64,000 nt of DNA from the NCBI RefSeq assembly GCF_900111395.1, contig NZ_FOHV01000012.1:1-64000 (forward strand), read 5' to 3'. The number at the start of each line of letters is the position of its first letter. Position 1 is the first letter of the stretch. A program made the translations under genes and the position numbers. This DNA comes from Thorsellia anophelis DSM 18579 (GTDB taxonomy: Bacteria > Pseudomonadota > Gammaproteobacteria > Enterobacterales > Thorselliaceae). This document shows, in pieces, positions 38,297 through 46,510 of this stretch. The notes beneath the pieces are model-generated. The model searched no databases. It worked only from the letters and a program-made list of their open reading frames with translations, and was not told the DNA's origin.

Positions 38297-38626
38297 ATGG
38301 CTAACGTAGAATTTATACATGTAGCTTGGTTAGTTTTTGCTGTAATTTTGGAAATTACAGCTAATATATTTCTAAAATTATCAGATGGATTTAAACGCTT
38401 TGCATATGGGGTAATGTCACTTTTAGCTGTATTAGGGGCATTTACGGCTTTATCGCAAGCAGTAAAAGGCTTTGATCTATCTATAGCTTATGCATTATGG
38501 GGTGGCTTTGGTATCGTCGCAACAGTTGCAGCAGGGTGGATTATGTTTGGACAAAAGCTTAATAAGCAAGGCTGGGTTGGTTTAACTTTATTAATTTCTG
38601 GTATGATTATTATTAAATTTGCCTAA
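38297..38626 (+). CDS. mdtI: Spermidine export protein MdtI (SMR family)
   Basis: 109 residues, the E. coli length. Four membrane helices; [23 protein letters not shown] carries the essential Glu, and [20 protein letters not shown] plus [17 protein letters not shown] match MdtI. Starts 91 bases after mdtJ with its own SD (AAGGAG), so the pair can be made from one mRNA. Confidence 0.95.
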   Translation: MANVEFIHVAWLVFAVILEITANIFLKLSDGFKRFAYGVMSLLAVLGAFTALSQAVKGFDLSIAYALWGGFGIVATVAAGWIMFGQKLNKQGWVGLTLLISGMIIIKFA

Positions 38627-38632
38627 TTTAAG

Positions 38633-38664
38633 ACCCTATAGGATGAAAGTTCATCCTATAGGGT
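38633..38664. terminator. Inverted repeat between mdtI and the convergent aldehyde dehydrogenase gene
   Basis: Perfect 15-bp inverted repeat ACCCTATAGGATGAA / TTCATCCTATAGGGT with a 2-base spacer (38633-38647, 38650-38664). No T-run on either side. Position between convergent genes suggests a bidirectional terminator or mRNA-end structure. Confidence 0.55.
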
Positions 38665-38745
38665 AAATGATAATATCTATATCCCTATCAACTAGTCTAA
38701 TGGCGTTGGTTATTTATCTCATTTAGCTCAATAAGACAAATTTCT

Positions 38746-40194
38746 TCAAATGCCCCCCATCAAAACATATTTAATATTTAGATATTCTTCTATACCATAT
38801 TTAGAACCTTCACGTCCTAAACCCGAATCTTTAATCCCACCAAAAGGGGCTATTTCAGTAGAGAGCATGCCTTCATTCACTGCAATCATGCCACACTCTA
38901 AAGCTTCAGCCACTCGCCAAGCCCTTCCTACATCTCTGGTATAAAAATAAGATGAAAGTCCAAAATCTGTGGCATTAGCTTGCTTGATGACATCGTCTTC
39001 ATCAGTAAAACGATAACACGCCGCGATAGGACCAAATGTTTCTTCTTGGCTCATCTCCATATCGATATGTGCGTCAGCAAGAACAGTTGGCTCAAAATAG
39101 GTGCCACCCAAATTAGGTTGTTTTGCTCCAGTCAGTGCACGAGCACCTTTATTAAGAGCATCTTCAACATGACGCTTAACTTTAGCTAATGCCATTTCGT
39201 TAATCAGTGGACCTTGCGTGACATTAGGTGTAAAAGCATCTCCCACAATGAGCTTATTAACTTCTGTAGCAAGCCCAGTAACAAATTTTTCATAAACTGA
39301 ATCATGAATGAAAAATCGATTAACACAAACGCAAGTCTGCCCTGTATTACGAAATTTAGATGCCATTGCACCTGCAATTGCAGCATCAATATCTGCATCG
39401 TCAAAAACAATGAATGCAGCATTCCCACCTAATTCAAGTGACATTTTTTTCATTGTCTCAGCACATTGACTATAAAGATACTTACCTGTTTTAGTCGATC
39501 CCGTAAATGAAATTTTACGAACACGCTTATCTGATGTAAATACTTGCCCTATTTCAGGAGCATTACCACTTACCACATTAAGCACACCTTCAGGAATACC
39601 CGCTTCCTGTGCTAAATGAACTAGAGCATGCGCAGAAAGAGGTGTCTCCTCAGATGGTTTAATCACTGCTGTACATCCTGCAGCTAAAGCAGGGGCTATT
39701 TTACGAGTTAACATCGCAAGCGGAAAATTCCATGGAGTGATTGCTGCAATAACACCAACGGGTTGTTTTAACACCATGATTCTTGCATCGCCCTTATGAC
39801 TTGGTATTACGTCACCATAAATTCTTTTGGCCTCTTCAGCAAACCATTCCACAAAACTTGCTGCATACAACACCTCGCCCATTCCCTCTGATAATGGTTT
39901 ACCTTGTTCAGTTACCAATAAAGCGGCTAAGGCTGATTGATTTTTAATAATCAGATCAAACCATTTTTTTAGTAAGTTAGATCTCATTTTAGCTGTCATT
40001 GCTTGCCAAGATGATAATGCATTTTCAGCACTATCTACTGCAGATTTAGCTTCTGCAGCACCGCAATAAGCGACCTCAGCAACTGTTTGACCATTTGCAG
40101 GATTAATGATTGGATAAGTTTTAGCAGTCGTATGCCAAACTCCATTATAATAAGCGCCAGTTTTTAAAATGGCTGAATAATCTATTTGTGACAT
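38746..40194 (-). CDS. NAD(P)-dependent aldehyde dehydrogenase, succinate-semialdehyde dehydrogenase type
   Basis: 482 residues. GabD-like: ITPWNFPLAMLTRKIAPALAAGCT, general base Glu in LELGGNA, catalytic Cys in NTGQTCVCVNRF (two Cys in the CVC motif, as in GabD), and the end EGSKYGIEEYLNIKYV. Oxidises semialdehydes to acids in the cytosol. Last gene of a minus-strand group (Fae-like, BCCT, aldo/keto reductase, this). Succinate semialdehyde itself is only the best family guess; in this context another aldehyde produced from an imported substrate is possible. Confidence 0.88.
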   Translation of the reverse strand: MSQIDYSAILKTGAYYNGVWHTTAKTYPIINPANGQTVAEVAYCGAAEAKSAVDSAENALSSWQAMTAKMRSNLLKKWFDLIIKNQSALAALLVTEQGKPLSEGMGEVLYAASFVEWFAEEAKRIYGDVIPSHKGDARIMVLKQPVGVIAAITPWNFPLAMLTRKIAPALAAGCTAVIKPSEETPLSAHALVHLAQEAGIPEGVLNVVSGNAPEIGQVFTSDKRVRKISFTGSTKTGKYLYSQCAETMKKMSLELGGNAAFIVFDDADIDAAIAGAMASKFRNTGQTCVCVNRFFIHDSVYEKFVTGLATEVNKLIVGDAFTPNVTQGPLINEMALAKVKRHVEDALNKGARALTGAKQPNLGGTYFEPTVLADAHIDMEMSQEETFGPIAACYRFTDEDDVIKQANATDFGLSSYFYTRDVGRAWRVAEALECGMIAVNEGMLSTEIAPFGGIKDSGLGREGSKYGIEEYLNIKYVLMGGI

Positions 40195-40269
40195 ATTTAA
40201 GTTGCCTATTAAAAGTATTGATAAATTAATTCTTACAGTAAATGTTGCGAATAAATAGTTTAAAAGAGC

Positions 40270-41277
40270 TTAATCTTTAGCTGGTCTAGCATCCCTTGGA
40301 ATACGTTTACCATCTGTATAATCATTAATAATATCACATGGTGTATAACACCTTTCTATTTCGTATAAATCATCATCACTAAGTTTTGTTTTAAGAGCCA
40401 TTAATGCACTGTCAAACTGTGCTGTGGTATCTGCCCCAACTAACATCACATCTACGCCTGGTCGATTGAGTACCCACGCCTGTGCAATTTGAGCTGAACT
40501 AACACCATGTCGTTTAGCGACTTTTGCAACTGACATTGCAATATCCTTAGAGGTCTGATCACCATACATTTGGTGCGTAAAGAAATCAGTTTGGTTTCTA
40601 ACTGAGTCAAAAGCACCACTTAACAAACCTCTAGCAAGGGGACTAAAAACAGATACACCAATACCTTGGTCTTGACAAAATGGTATCATCTCACGCTCTT
40701 CTTCTCTATAAGCACAGTTAAGCTGTAATTGCATATTAATTGGTTTAACCCAACCATGTTTATCGCATGTATGTAAAATTTTAGCCATTTGCCATGTATA
40801 CATTGTTGATAAACCTATATACCTAGCCTTGCCACTTCTAACAATTTCATTTAAAGTGTGGCATGTTTCTTCAACAGGTGTATTTATATCAAAATAATGC
40901 AGCATAAATATATCAACATAATCACTACCTATTCTGGTTAATGAGCCATGAATAGCATCCATCAAATGTTTTCTTGAATGACCACTATTATTTTTGCCGT
41001 TACCGATAGGATAACCAGCTTTAGTCAATATCACTAATTCATCTCTGTTGGCGATGCGCTTTATGACATTGCCAACAACAGTCTCGCCTGCACCTGCAGA
41101 ATAAAAGTCCGCAAGATCGATAAAGTTGACACCATTATCAAGTGCATGTTTGATAATAGGTTCACTTTGTTTTTCATCAAAAATCCAAGGTTTCCACTCT
41201 GGACTTCCCATATTCATAGTACCAAGACAAAGCTTAGACACAACTAAACCTGATTCACCTAAACGTGTATATTCCAT
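40270..41277 (-). CDS. Aldo/keto reductase
   Basis: 335 residues, TIM-barrel oxidoreductase. Catalytic tetrad visible: Asp in NFIDLADFYSAG, Tyr of the same segment (DFYS), Lys in LTKAGYPIG, His in FMLHYFD. The C-terminal segment MLVGADTTAQFDSAL is the nucleotide-binding part. Reduces aldehydes or ketones with NADPH. Lies 75 bases upstream of the aldehyde dehydrogenase in the same orientation, suggesting opposing fates (reduction or oxidation) for a common carbonyl intermediate. Exact substrate unknown. Confidence 0.88.
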   Translation of the reverse strand: MEYTRLGESGLVVSKLCLGTMNMGSPEWKPWIFDEKQSEPIIKHALDNGVNFIDLADFYSAGAGETVVGNVIKRIANRDELVILTKAGYPIGNGKNNSGHSRKHLMDAIHGSLTRIGSDYVDIFMLHYFDINTPVEETCHTLNEIVRSGKARYIGLSTMYTWQMAKILHTCDKHGWVKPINMQLQLNCAYREEEREMIPFCQDQGIGVSVFSPLARGLLSGAFDSVRNQTDFFTHQMYGDQTSKDIAMSVAKVAKRHGVSSAQIAQAWVLNRPGVDVMLVGADTTAQFDSALMALKTKLSDDDLYEIERCYTPCDIINDYTDGKRIPRDARPAKD

Positions 41278-41406
41278 ATTTTTATCCTATTTCACCAATG
41301 AATATAAATTGCTACAAATCCAATTAAAAGGGCAATAATTATGCCAAGTGTTAGTACAATAGATTCACCTGGCAAAATTATATTTAAAGCTACCTATCTA
41401 AAATAG

Positions 41407-43014
41407 TTAAACGTTTTCTTGCTTGGCATGTCTTTTTTCCATAAATTTATGCACTTCAATATCGCGCTTGATTCCAAGCTCTTTAGTTGAATAGATTAAC
41501 TTAAGCAAGGATGCAATTAAGCCCAAACATAAAATTAAAGCTGGCAATCCGCCTATATAAGCTAATTGCTTAATCCCATTTACGTCTGCAAAAATTAGCA
41601 TGGTAACAGCAACAACACCTATGCCTAACCCCCACATTACCTTCATACCAATTAATTTTGGTGCAGTACTAGATTCTTCCTCATGCAAACGCTCACCATC
41701 TTCACCTTCAAGGCATAAATTTGCCATAGCATCAGTAGTTGAGTCAGCAGCAGTACAATAAGAAAGGAATGTTGCAAAGATAAAACCAAGAACTAAAATG
41801 CTAGCGAAAGGCAATTTTTGCATTAAGAAATAAATGACAGCTTCATAGCCATTTTTATCTAAAACTTCTTTTAATGCTCCATTTTCAGTCATATCAAAAT
41901 AAAGCACACTTCCACTGAAAATACTTGTCCATAGCAATGCAAATAAACTTGGTATAAATAAATTAACGATTAAAAACTCTCTAACTGTATACCCTCTCGC
42001 TATTTTACCCAAAAACATTGCAGTCAGAGGCGCCCAAGCCATCCATGATGAAAAGTAAAAAATAGTCCAGCTTCTTGCCCAATCTTCGCCTTCAGATGCA
42101 CCAGTAATTAATGATTTTTTGAAAAAATTATCCAAATATTCACCTAAGCTCTCTAACCCAAAATTCATGATAAAAAGTGTTGGTCCAAATACAAATATTG
42201 CTATTCCTATAGTAAAGAAAACCCACGTATTAATGGTAGAAAGCATCGCTATACCGCGTTTTAAACCACTTACGGAAGAACACGTTACAACCACAGCAAT
42301 TGCAAGACCAATACCCGTAAGTGCTAAGGCACCCTTTTCAATGCCATAAATTGCAAGCCCTCCCATTATGGCTAATATTCCTGTAGCCATTGAAGATGCC
42401 ATACTGGCGGAAAAACCAGATAAAGCAATCCCATCTATTACTTGGCCAGTTTTACCATATACTCTATTGCCTAGAATAGGATAAAGCATTGAACCTATTG
42501 AGAATGGTTTATTCAAATTGTGATAAACAAGTGTAAATACTAACGCAGGAACACAATATATTGCGTAAGGAGTAAATGACCAGTGCAAGAACATAGTTGA
42601 CAGAGCAAATCTTGCTGCAGCAGGTGATTCAGCGGTGATGCCAAATGTCTTTGGCGGATAGTAATAATGATAAAGCGGTTCTGCTGCTGACCAAAATAAT
42701 AATCCAGCTGCAACAGTGGTACATAACGCTATCATTATCCATTTACTTCTAGTTAACATTGGCTTGGCATGTTCACCACCAATTCTGACTAAACCTAATG
42801 GAGAGACAAATACTACAACACACAAAACAACACAAATAAATGCGCCAGCACTAAATCCCCAGGAGAAATTATTTAATATCCAATTTACTACTAATTGAGT
42901 TTTAGCTGCAAAAGCTTCTCCGTTTGTCAATGACATGACAACAGCAACTAATGTAATTATAAAAGCAGGCCAGAAGGTTAAAGATCGAATTTTGATTTTC
43001 ATCGGTTTACTCAT
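41407..43014 (-). CDS. BCCT-family transporter (betaine/carnitine/choline type)
   Basis: 535 residues, 12 membrane helices. N-terminal FWPAFIITLVAVVMSLTNGEAF, the TM4 segment MFLHWSFTPYAIY, and the TM8 signature WTIFYFSSWMAWAPLTAMFLGKIARGYTVREF. In characterised betaine carriers the TM8 pattern is YWAWWISW; here two of those aromatic positions are replaced (FSSWMAW) and TM4 has Tyr where many have Trp, so the ligand may not be glycine betaine. C-terminal tail charged (EKRHAKQENV). Second gene of the minus-strand group behind the Fae homologue. Confidence 0.92.
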   Translation of the reverse strand: MSKPMKIKIRSLTFWPAFIITLVAVVMSLTNGEAFAAKTQLVVNWILNNFSWGFSAGAFICVVLCVVVFVSPLGLVRIGGEHAKPMLTRSKWIMIALCTTVAAGLLFWSAAEPLYHYYYPPKTFGITAESPAAARFALSTMFLHWSFTPYAIYCVPALVFTLVYHNLNKPFSIGSMLYPILGNRVYGKTGQVIDGIALSGFSASMASSMATGILAIMGGLAIYGIEKGALALTGIGLAIAVVVTCSSVSGLKRGIAMLSTINTWVFFTIGIAIFVFGPTLFIMNFGLESLGEYLDNFFKKSLITGASEGEDWARSWTIFYFSSWMAWAPLTAMFLGKIARGYTVREFLIVNLFIPSLFALLWTSIFSGSVLYFDMTENGALKEVLDKNGYEAVIYFLMQKLPFASILVLGFIFATFLSYCTAADSTTDAMANLCLEGEDGERLHEEESSTAPKLIGMKVMWGLGIGVVAVTMLIFADVNGIKQLAYIGGLPALILCLGLIASLLKLIYSTKELGIKRDIEVHKFMEKRHAKQENV

Positions 43015-43159
43015 ACATCCCCCACTGCTGATGAAAACATCTCATCAAATTGAATTATATCTAGAAATAGCATCCATATTAATAACCAGTATCCTTTCAA
43101 TGAACCCTATGTTCATAGTTAAATTCTAAATTTTGATTACGGAAAAATTCCAGGTAGGT

Positions 43160-43669
43160 TCAACTTTTAGGTTGATAAAATGGATTACCTAATTCATTAA
43201 GAGCTAATGCGACATCCTGTTTTATAGGTAAAAAAGCCATAGCTGCAGCTATAGCGGTCTGACAAGCTTTATAATTATTATCAAAAATCTCATCTAAATT
43301 ATCACAGCTTGGGTTAACCCATGGAGCAACCACAACACACCATTCATCCTCAGCTTCTTTTGGTAATACTCCACTTAGAAGTGCTTCAGTTATGGCTTTT
43401 GCAATTCCTGCTTGTGACGCTCCCCATGTCGCATTGCCATGTAATTCACCTGTAATTTCTGCTTTATTAGCATACAAAGTTGCTGGCTTCACAGGTACGC
43501 CTTCTTTTATAATTACCATAAATGGACAATGCCCTTGTCTTGGCATAGCAAGAGAATTAACAAATGCCTGACCAACAGGACCATTTCTTGGTCCTAGTAT
43601 GATGTTAATGTGCGCTGCATTGACACCATTTCCTACAAACCCCTCTCCGATATACATTACTTTATTCAT
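43160..43669 (-). CDS. Formaldehyde-activating enzyme (Fae) homologue
   Basis: 169 residues, the usual Fae length. Family pattern: IGEGFVGNGVNAAHINIILGPRNGPVGQAF with the catalytic His (His20) conserved, then PVKPATLYANKAEI, QAGIAKAITEALLSGVLPKEAED and the end NYKACQTAIAAAM. Fae condenses formaldehyde with tetrahydromethanopterin in methylotrophs. No gene for that cofactor or pathway is in the window, so the homologue may bind another aldehyde or carrier. First gene of the minus-strand group, divergent from the IclR regulator; start ATG preceded by AAGGAAAAAAAATG-type sequence. Confidence 0.85.
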   Translation of the reverse strand: MNKVMYIGEGFVGNGVNAAHINIILGPRNGPVGQAFVNSLAMPRQGHCPFMVIIKEGVPVKPATLYANKAEITGELHGNATWGASQAGIAKAITEALLSGVLPKEAEDEWCVVVAPWVNPSCDNLDEIFDNNYKACQTAIAAAMAFLPIKQDVALALNELGNPFYQPKS

Positions 43670-43736
43670 TTTTTTTCCTTATAGTTGAACTAAAGAGTAG
43701 AACACAAATTTTTAACAAAATTTTATCTTGTTTTTA

Positions 43737-43758
43737 ATAATTCCATATATGGAATTAT
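43737..43758. promoter_or_regulatory. 22-bp perfect palindrome, candidate IclR operator
   Basis: Core TTCCATATATGGAA (43741-43754) extended symmetrically to 22 bp. A related imperfect copy TTCTATATATGGAA lies at 43761-43774, centre to centre 20 bp, i.e. two helical turns. It lies in the divergent fae-like/iclR region, about 70-90 bases before the Fae homologue's start. IclR proteins typically bind palindromes with TTCC/GGAA-like arms. Confidence 0.6.
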
Positions 43759-43782
43759 ATTTCTATATATGGAATTTATTTC

Positions 43783-43841
43783 TGTGAGAGTGATCTCACC
43801 TTTTTCAATTTATGACTATTTTCATGTGATACTGATCTCGC
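43783..43841. repeat. Two direct repeats of a 17-bp regulatory-type motif
   Basis: TGTGAGAGTGATCTCAC (43783-43799) and TGTGATACTGATCTCGC (43825-43841) match at 14 of 17 positions and start 42 bp apart, four helical turns. A related inverted element GGTGAGAT is at 43887-43894. Purpose unknown; located between the divergent genes. Confidence 0.55.
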
Positions 43842-44111
43842 ATTTATCCTTATGGCTTGAATTTATTATTCAACTTTTAGTCATTAGGTGAGATATTCAT
43901 AATTAAGCAACAATGAATCAACACAAATCATAAGATACTGATATAATTTAAATTAATAAAAAATACCGTTTTAAATTAAATTAATTTTTGACACAAAAAA
44001 TTAATTCAATGTCGGATTTATTCAAATTTGATATAATCTTTTTATTGAATATTTCGACTAGACATATTTAGCGGGATAGTGTTATTAATATTGGAGTGTA
44101 ATAATTGTTTT

Positions 44112-44891
44112 ATGAAAATTGATGATGATAGATCTAGAGCCCCGGCAGTTGATAGTGCCATAAAAATTCTAGAATTACTTTCTAATAGCAACCATCCATT
44201 GACCCTATCTGAAATATGTAGTGAGTTAAAAATTCCTAACTCCACTGGTCATCGGATTATGAATGAACTCCATTCTAAAAATATGGTTGATTATGATGCT
44301 ACTCGTGTTAAAGCGTATTGTTTAGGCTCTCAAATTTTCATTATGACTTCGGCTGTTTATAATAAACAGCGGCTAATACCCTATTTCCAACCTATTGGTG
44401 AACAACTTTCAAAAGAGACTGACTTACCTGTTATCCTTACCATCCCTATTGGAAGTAATGTAGTTGTAATTGCGAAAATTGACACTAATTACTCAAATTT
44501 ACCACTAATGCACATCGGTAAAACCATTCCTATGCATGCTAGTGCTGCTGGCAAAGCATTTTTATCTATGCAATCACAACGCTATATTGATAACTACTTT
44601 AAACAGACAATTTTAGAAGCATGTACAAACTCTACAATTACTCATATTCAAGAACTAAAGCAATCTCTAATAACAAGTGCTGAACTGGGATATGCTTTTG
44701 CTGAAAACGAATTCTTAGGCAATTTATACGCAGTTGCGGCTCCTGTAGTAAACATAAAAAATGAAGCGATTGCAGCAATTAGCATATATCAACATGAGAG
44801 CCATAACCAAATATTCCACTTACATAATTTAGCAAATACTGTAATAGATGCAGCATCTCAATTATCCCTGTTGATTCAGCATACAGGATAA
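44112..44891 (+). CDS. IclR-family transcriptional regulator
   Basis: About 259 residues from the ATG at 44112; a GTG at 44079 is possible but adds residues not typical of the family. N-terminal winged helix-turn-helix (APAVDSAIKILELLSNSNHPLTLSEICSELKIPNSTGHRIMNEL), then the IclR effector-binding domain (HIGKTIPMHASAAGKAFLS, ELGYAFAENEFLGNLYAVAAPVVN). Divergent from the Fae/BCCT/AKR/ALDH group and probably regulates it and itself from the intergenic palindromes. Effector unknown, but should be a small molecule linked to the imported substrate. Confidence 0.92.
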   Translation: MKIDDDRSRAPAVDSAIKILELLSNSNHPLTLSEICSELKIPNSTGHRIMNELHSKNMVDYDATRVKAYCLGSQIFIMTSAVYNKQRLIPYFQPIGEQLSKETDLPVILTIPIGSNVVVIAKIDTNYSNLPLMHIGKTIPMHASAAGKAFLSMQSQRYIDNYFKQTILEACTNSTITHIQELKQSLITSAELGYAFAENEFLGNLYAVAAPVVNIKNEAIAAISIYQHESHNQIFHLHNLANTVIDAASQLSLLIQHTG

Positions 44892-45203
44892 TCAATTCAG
44901 CCACTATCGAGCAGCTCACTGTAATTCTTTTTTGATAGTACTCTCATCACATTTATAGCATAAAAAGGGTTGAGTTTATTTTTTTATGCTATATTACAAT
45001 AATCTAACCACATAATTTATTATAAACTTAACTACCCGTTGAGTTTACTTAACTAGGCTTTTATACTTTTTTAGATTCGTTTCTCATTAAGCAATCTTAA
45101 TCAGAGCACAATTTTTAATGACATTTTTACTAAAATAAGTTTAGTAAACTTAAAATAAAATGGAATTAAATCATGCTTCATTTCAATAAAGGAGCTTAAG
45201 AAA
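44892..45203. other. Intergenic region before the first DUF805 gene
   Basis: 312 bases without a gene. Near the right end TAAGTTTAGTAAACTTA at 45136-45152 is a 17-bp odd palindrome that could be an operator for the DUF805 gene. Confidence 0.4.
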
Positions 45204-45590
45204 ATGAATTATTATATTAATTGTCTCAAGAAGTTCGCCACATTTAAAGGCAGGGCGAGAAGAGCTGAGTTTTGGTACTTTTATCTTTATAATCTAATTA
45301 TTATAACGAGCTTATATTTATTAGGTGGATTTTTAATCCAGGTAACACAATCCTCACGTTTAATTACTATATTCGATTTCCTAACAATGGGTTATCAAAT
45401 AATTATGCTACTACCTTCTATTGCAGTTTCGATAAGACGTTTACATGATAGGAACAAAAAAGCTTGGTTTTATTTACTTATATTTATTCCTATTTTAGGT
45501 TTTATTGTCTTACTCATTCAATATTGTAAAGAAGGCACAAAAGGCAATAACCAGTTCGGAAAAGATCCTAAAATGGTAAATAATGAATAA
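45204..45590 (+). CDS. DUF805 family inner-membrane protein, copy 1
   Basis: 128 residues. Family start YFKMCLSKYATFQGRARRSEFW-like: here NCLKKFATFKGRARRAEFWYFYLYN, then about four membrane helices and SIRRLHDRNKKAWF, ending EGTKGNNQFGKDP. Similar to E. coli YhaH/YhaI; function unknown. SD AAAGGAGC precedes the ATG. A paralogue follows 373 bases downstream. Confidence 0.85.
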   Translation: MNYYINCLKKFATFKGRARRAEFWYFYLYNLIIITSLYLLGGFLIQVTQSSRLITIFDFLTMGYQIIMLLPSIAVSIRRLHDRNKKAWFYLLIFIPILGFIVLLIQYCKEGTKGNNQFGKDPKMVNNE

Positions 45591-45963
45591 AATTAATAGG
45601 GTATAATTAGATAATATTGTAGGTTATAAAATAAAGAATTTTGATACTAATCCGTAACTATTAAGTATAAGATATCCAATTTTGAAATTAATTACTTTTT
45701 TATCAATTAGTTTAGTCTTTATTTAGTTTAATAAATACAAAAAGCTTAAATGTTAAAGACTAATAAGTAGTTTTTAAGACGATGACTTTTAGCATTTCTT
45801 TGTAATTTTTATTGAAAATAACTAATAAATCCATATAATGCACCGGCTTTGCATTTATAATGTAAATGCATTCATAGTTTAGTTAGTGTTTTGTCAATAA
45901 TCTAACATTTGGCAACAAAAAAATTATTTTTTTACTTATTTTTTGTTTATTTAAGGAACTGCA
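45591..45963. other. Intergenic region between the DUF805 paralogues
   Basis: 373 AT-rich bases, no gene. A 7-bp stem GCATTTA / TAAATGC with 5-nt loop lies at 45851-45869. Each paralogue probably has its own promoter. Confidence 0.4.
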
Positions 45964-46344
45964 ATGAAATATTTTAAAATGTGTTTATCTAAATACGCAA
46001 CTTTCCAGGGTCGCGCTCGTCGTTCTGAATTTTGGTTCTTTCAGTTATTTTATATGATATTTTCAATAGGATTACAAGTTATTGCTAGTATTTTAGCTGT
46101 TGTAAGTGGTTCTGAAGGTGTAGCTGCATTCTTTGGAATTTTATTAATTGCTTTTTATCTAGCATTGTTTTTACCTTCTTTAAGTGTGCTAGTAAGACGT
46201 CTACATGATACTGACAGAAGTGGCTGGTTTGTGTTTATTTCATTTATACCTCTAGTAGGTACTATAATCTTATTAATTTGGTTATGTTCTGAAGGAACAC
46301 AAGGTGATAACCGTTTTGGTAGCGACCCTAAGCTAGTAAGTTAA
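45964..46344 (+). CDS. DUF805 family inner-membrane protein, copy 2
   Basis: 126 residues, with the family pattern CLSKYATFQGRARRSEFWFFQLF, membrane segments, LVRRLHDTDRSGWFVFISFIPLVG and the end EGTQGDNRFGSDP. It is nearer to the family consensus than copy 1. Followed by a strong terminator; SD AAGGAAC before the ATG. Confidence 0.87.
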   Translation: MKYFKMCLSKYATFQGRARRSEFWFFQLFYMIFSIGLQVIASILAVVSGSEGVAAFFGILLIAFYLALFLPSLSVLVRRLHDTDRSGWFVFISFIPLVGTIILLIWLCSEGTQGDNRFGSDPKLVS

Positions 46345-46370
46345 TCTAGAATAACTATAGAACACAGATT

Positions 46371-46400
46371 AAACTGGCTTTAAGCCAGTTTTTTTGTTTT
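46371..46400 (+). terminator. Rho-independent terminator after DUF805 copy 2
   Basis: Stem AACTGGCT / AGCCAGTT (46372-46379, 46383-46390) with a 3-nt loop followed by a long T-run, 27 bases after the stop codon. Confidence 0.9.
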
Positions 46401-46510
46401 AGAATCTATAAATAAGTTATTTGTAGTATCCACTGTACAATCCTGCCATAATTAAATTAAGCTAAAATAGCATTTATATATTTAGTTTTAATTGCCAGGA
46501 GAACCAAATT

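Noticed and set aside
38746-43669. Methylotrophy gene cluster
   Set aside because: Only a Fae homologue is present; no Mtd, Mch, Fhc or methanol/methylamine dehydrogenase genes occur nearby.
43783-43799. CRP site in the fae-like/iclR region
   Set aside because: GTGA and TCAC are 8 rather than 6 bases apart, so the match to the CRP consensus fails.
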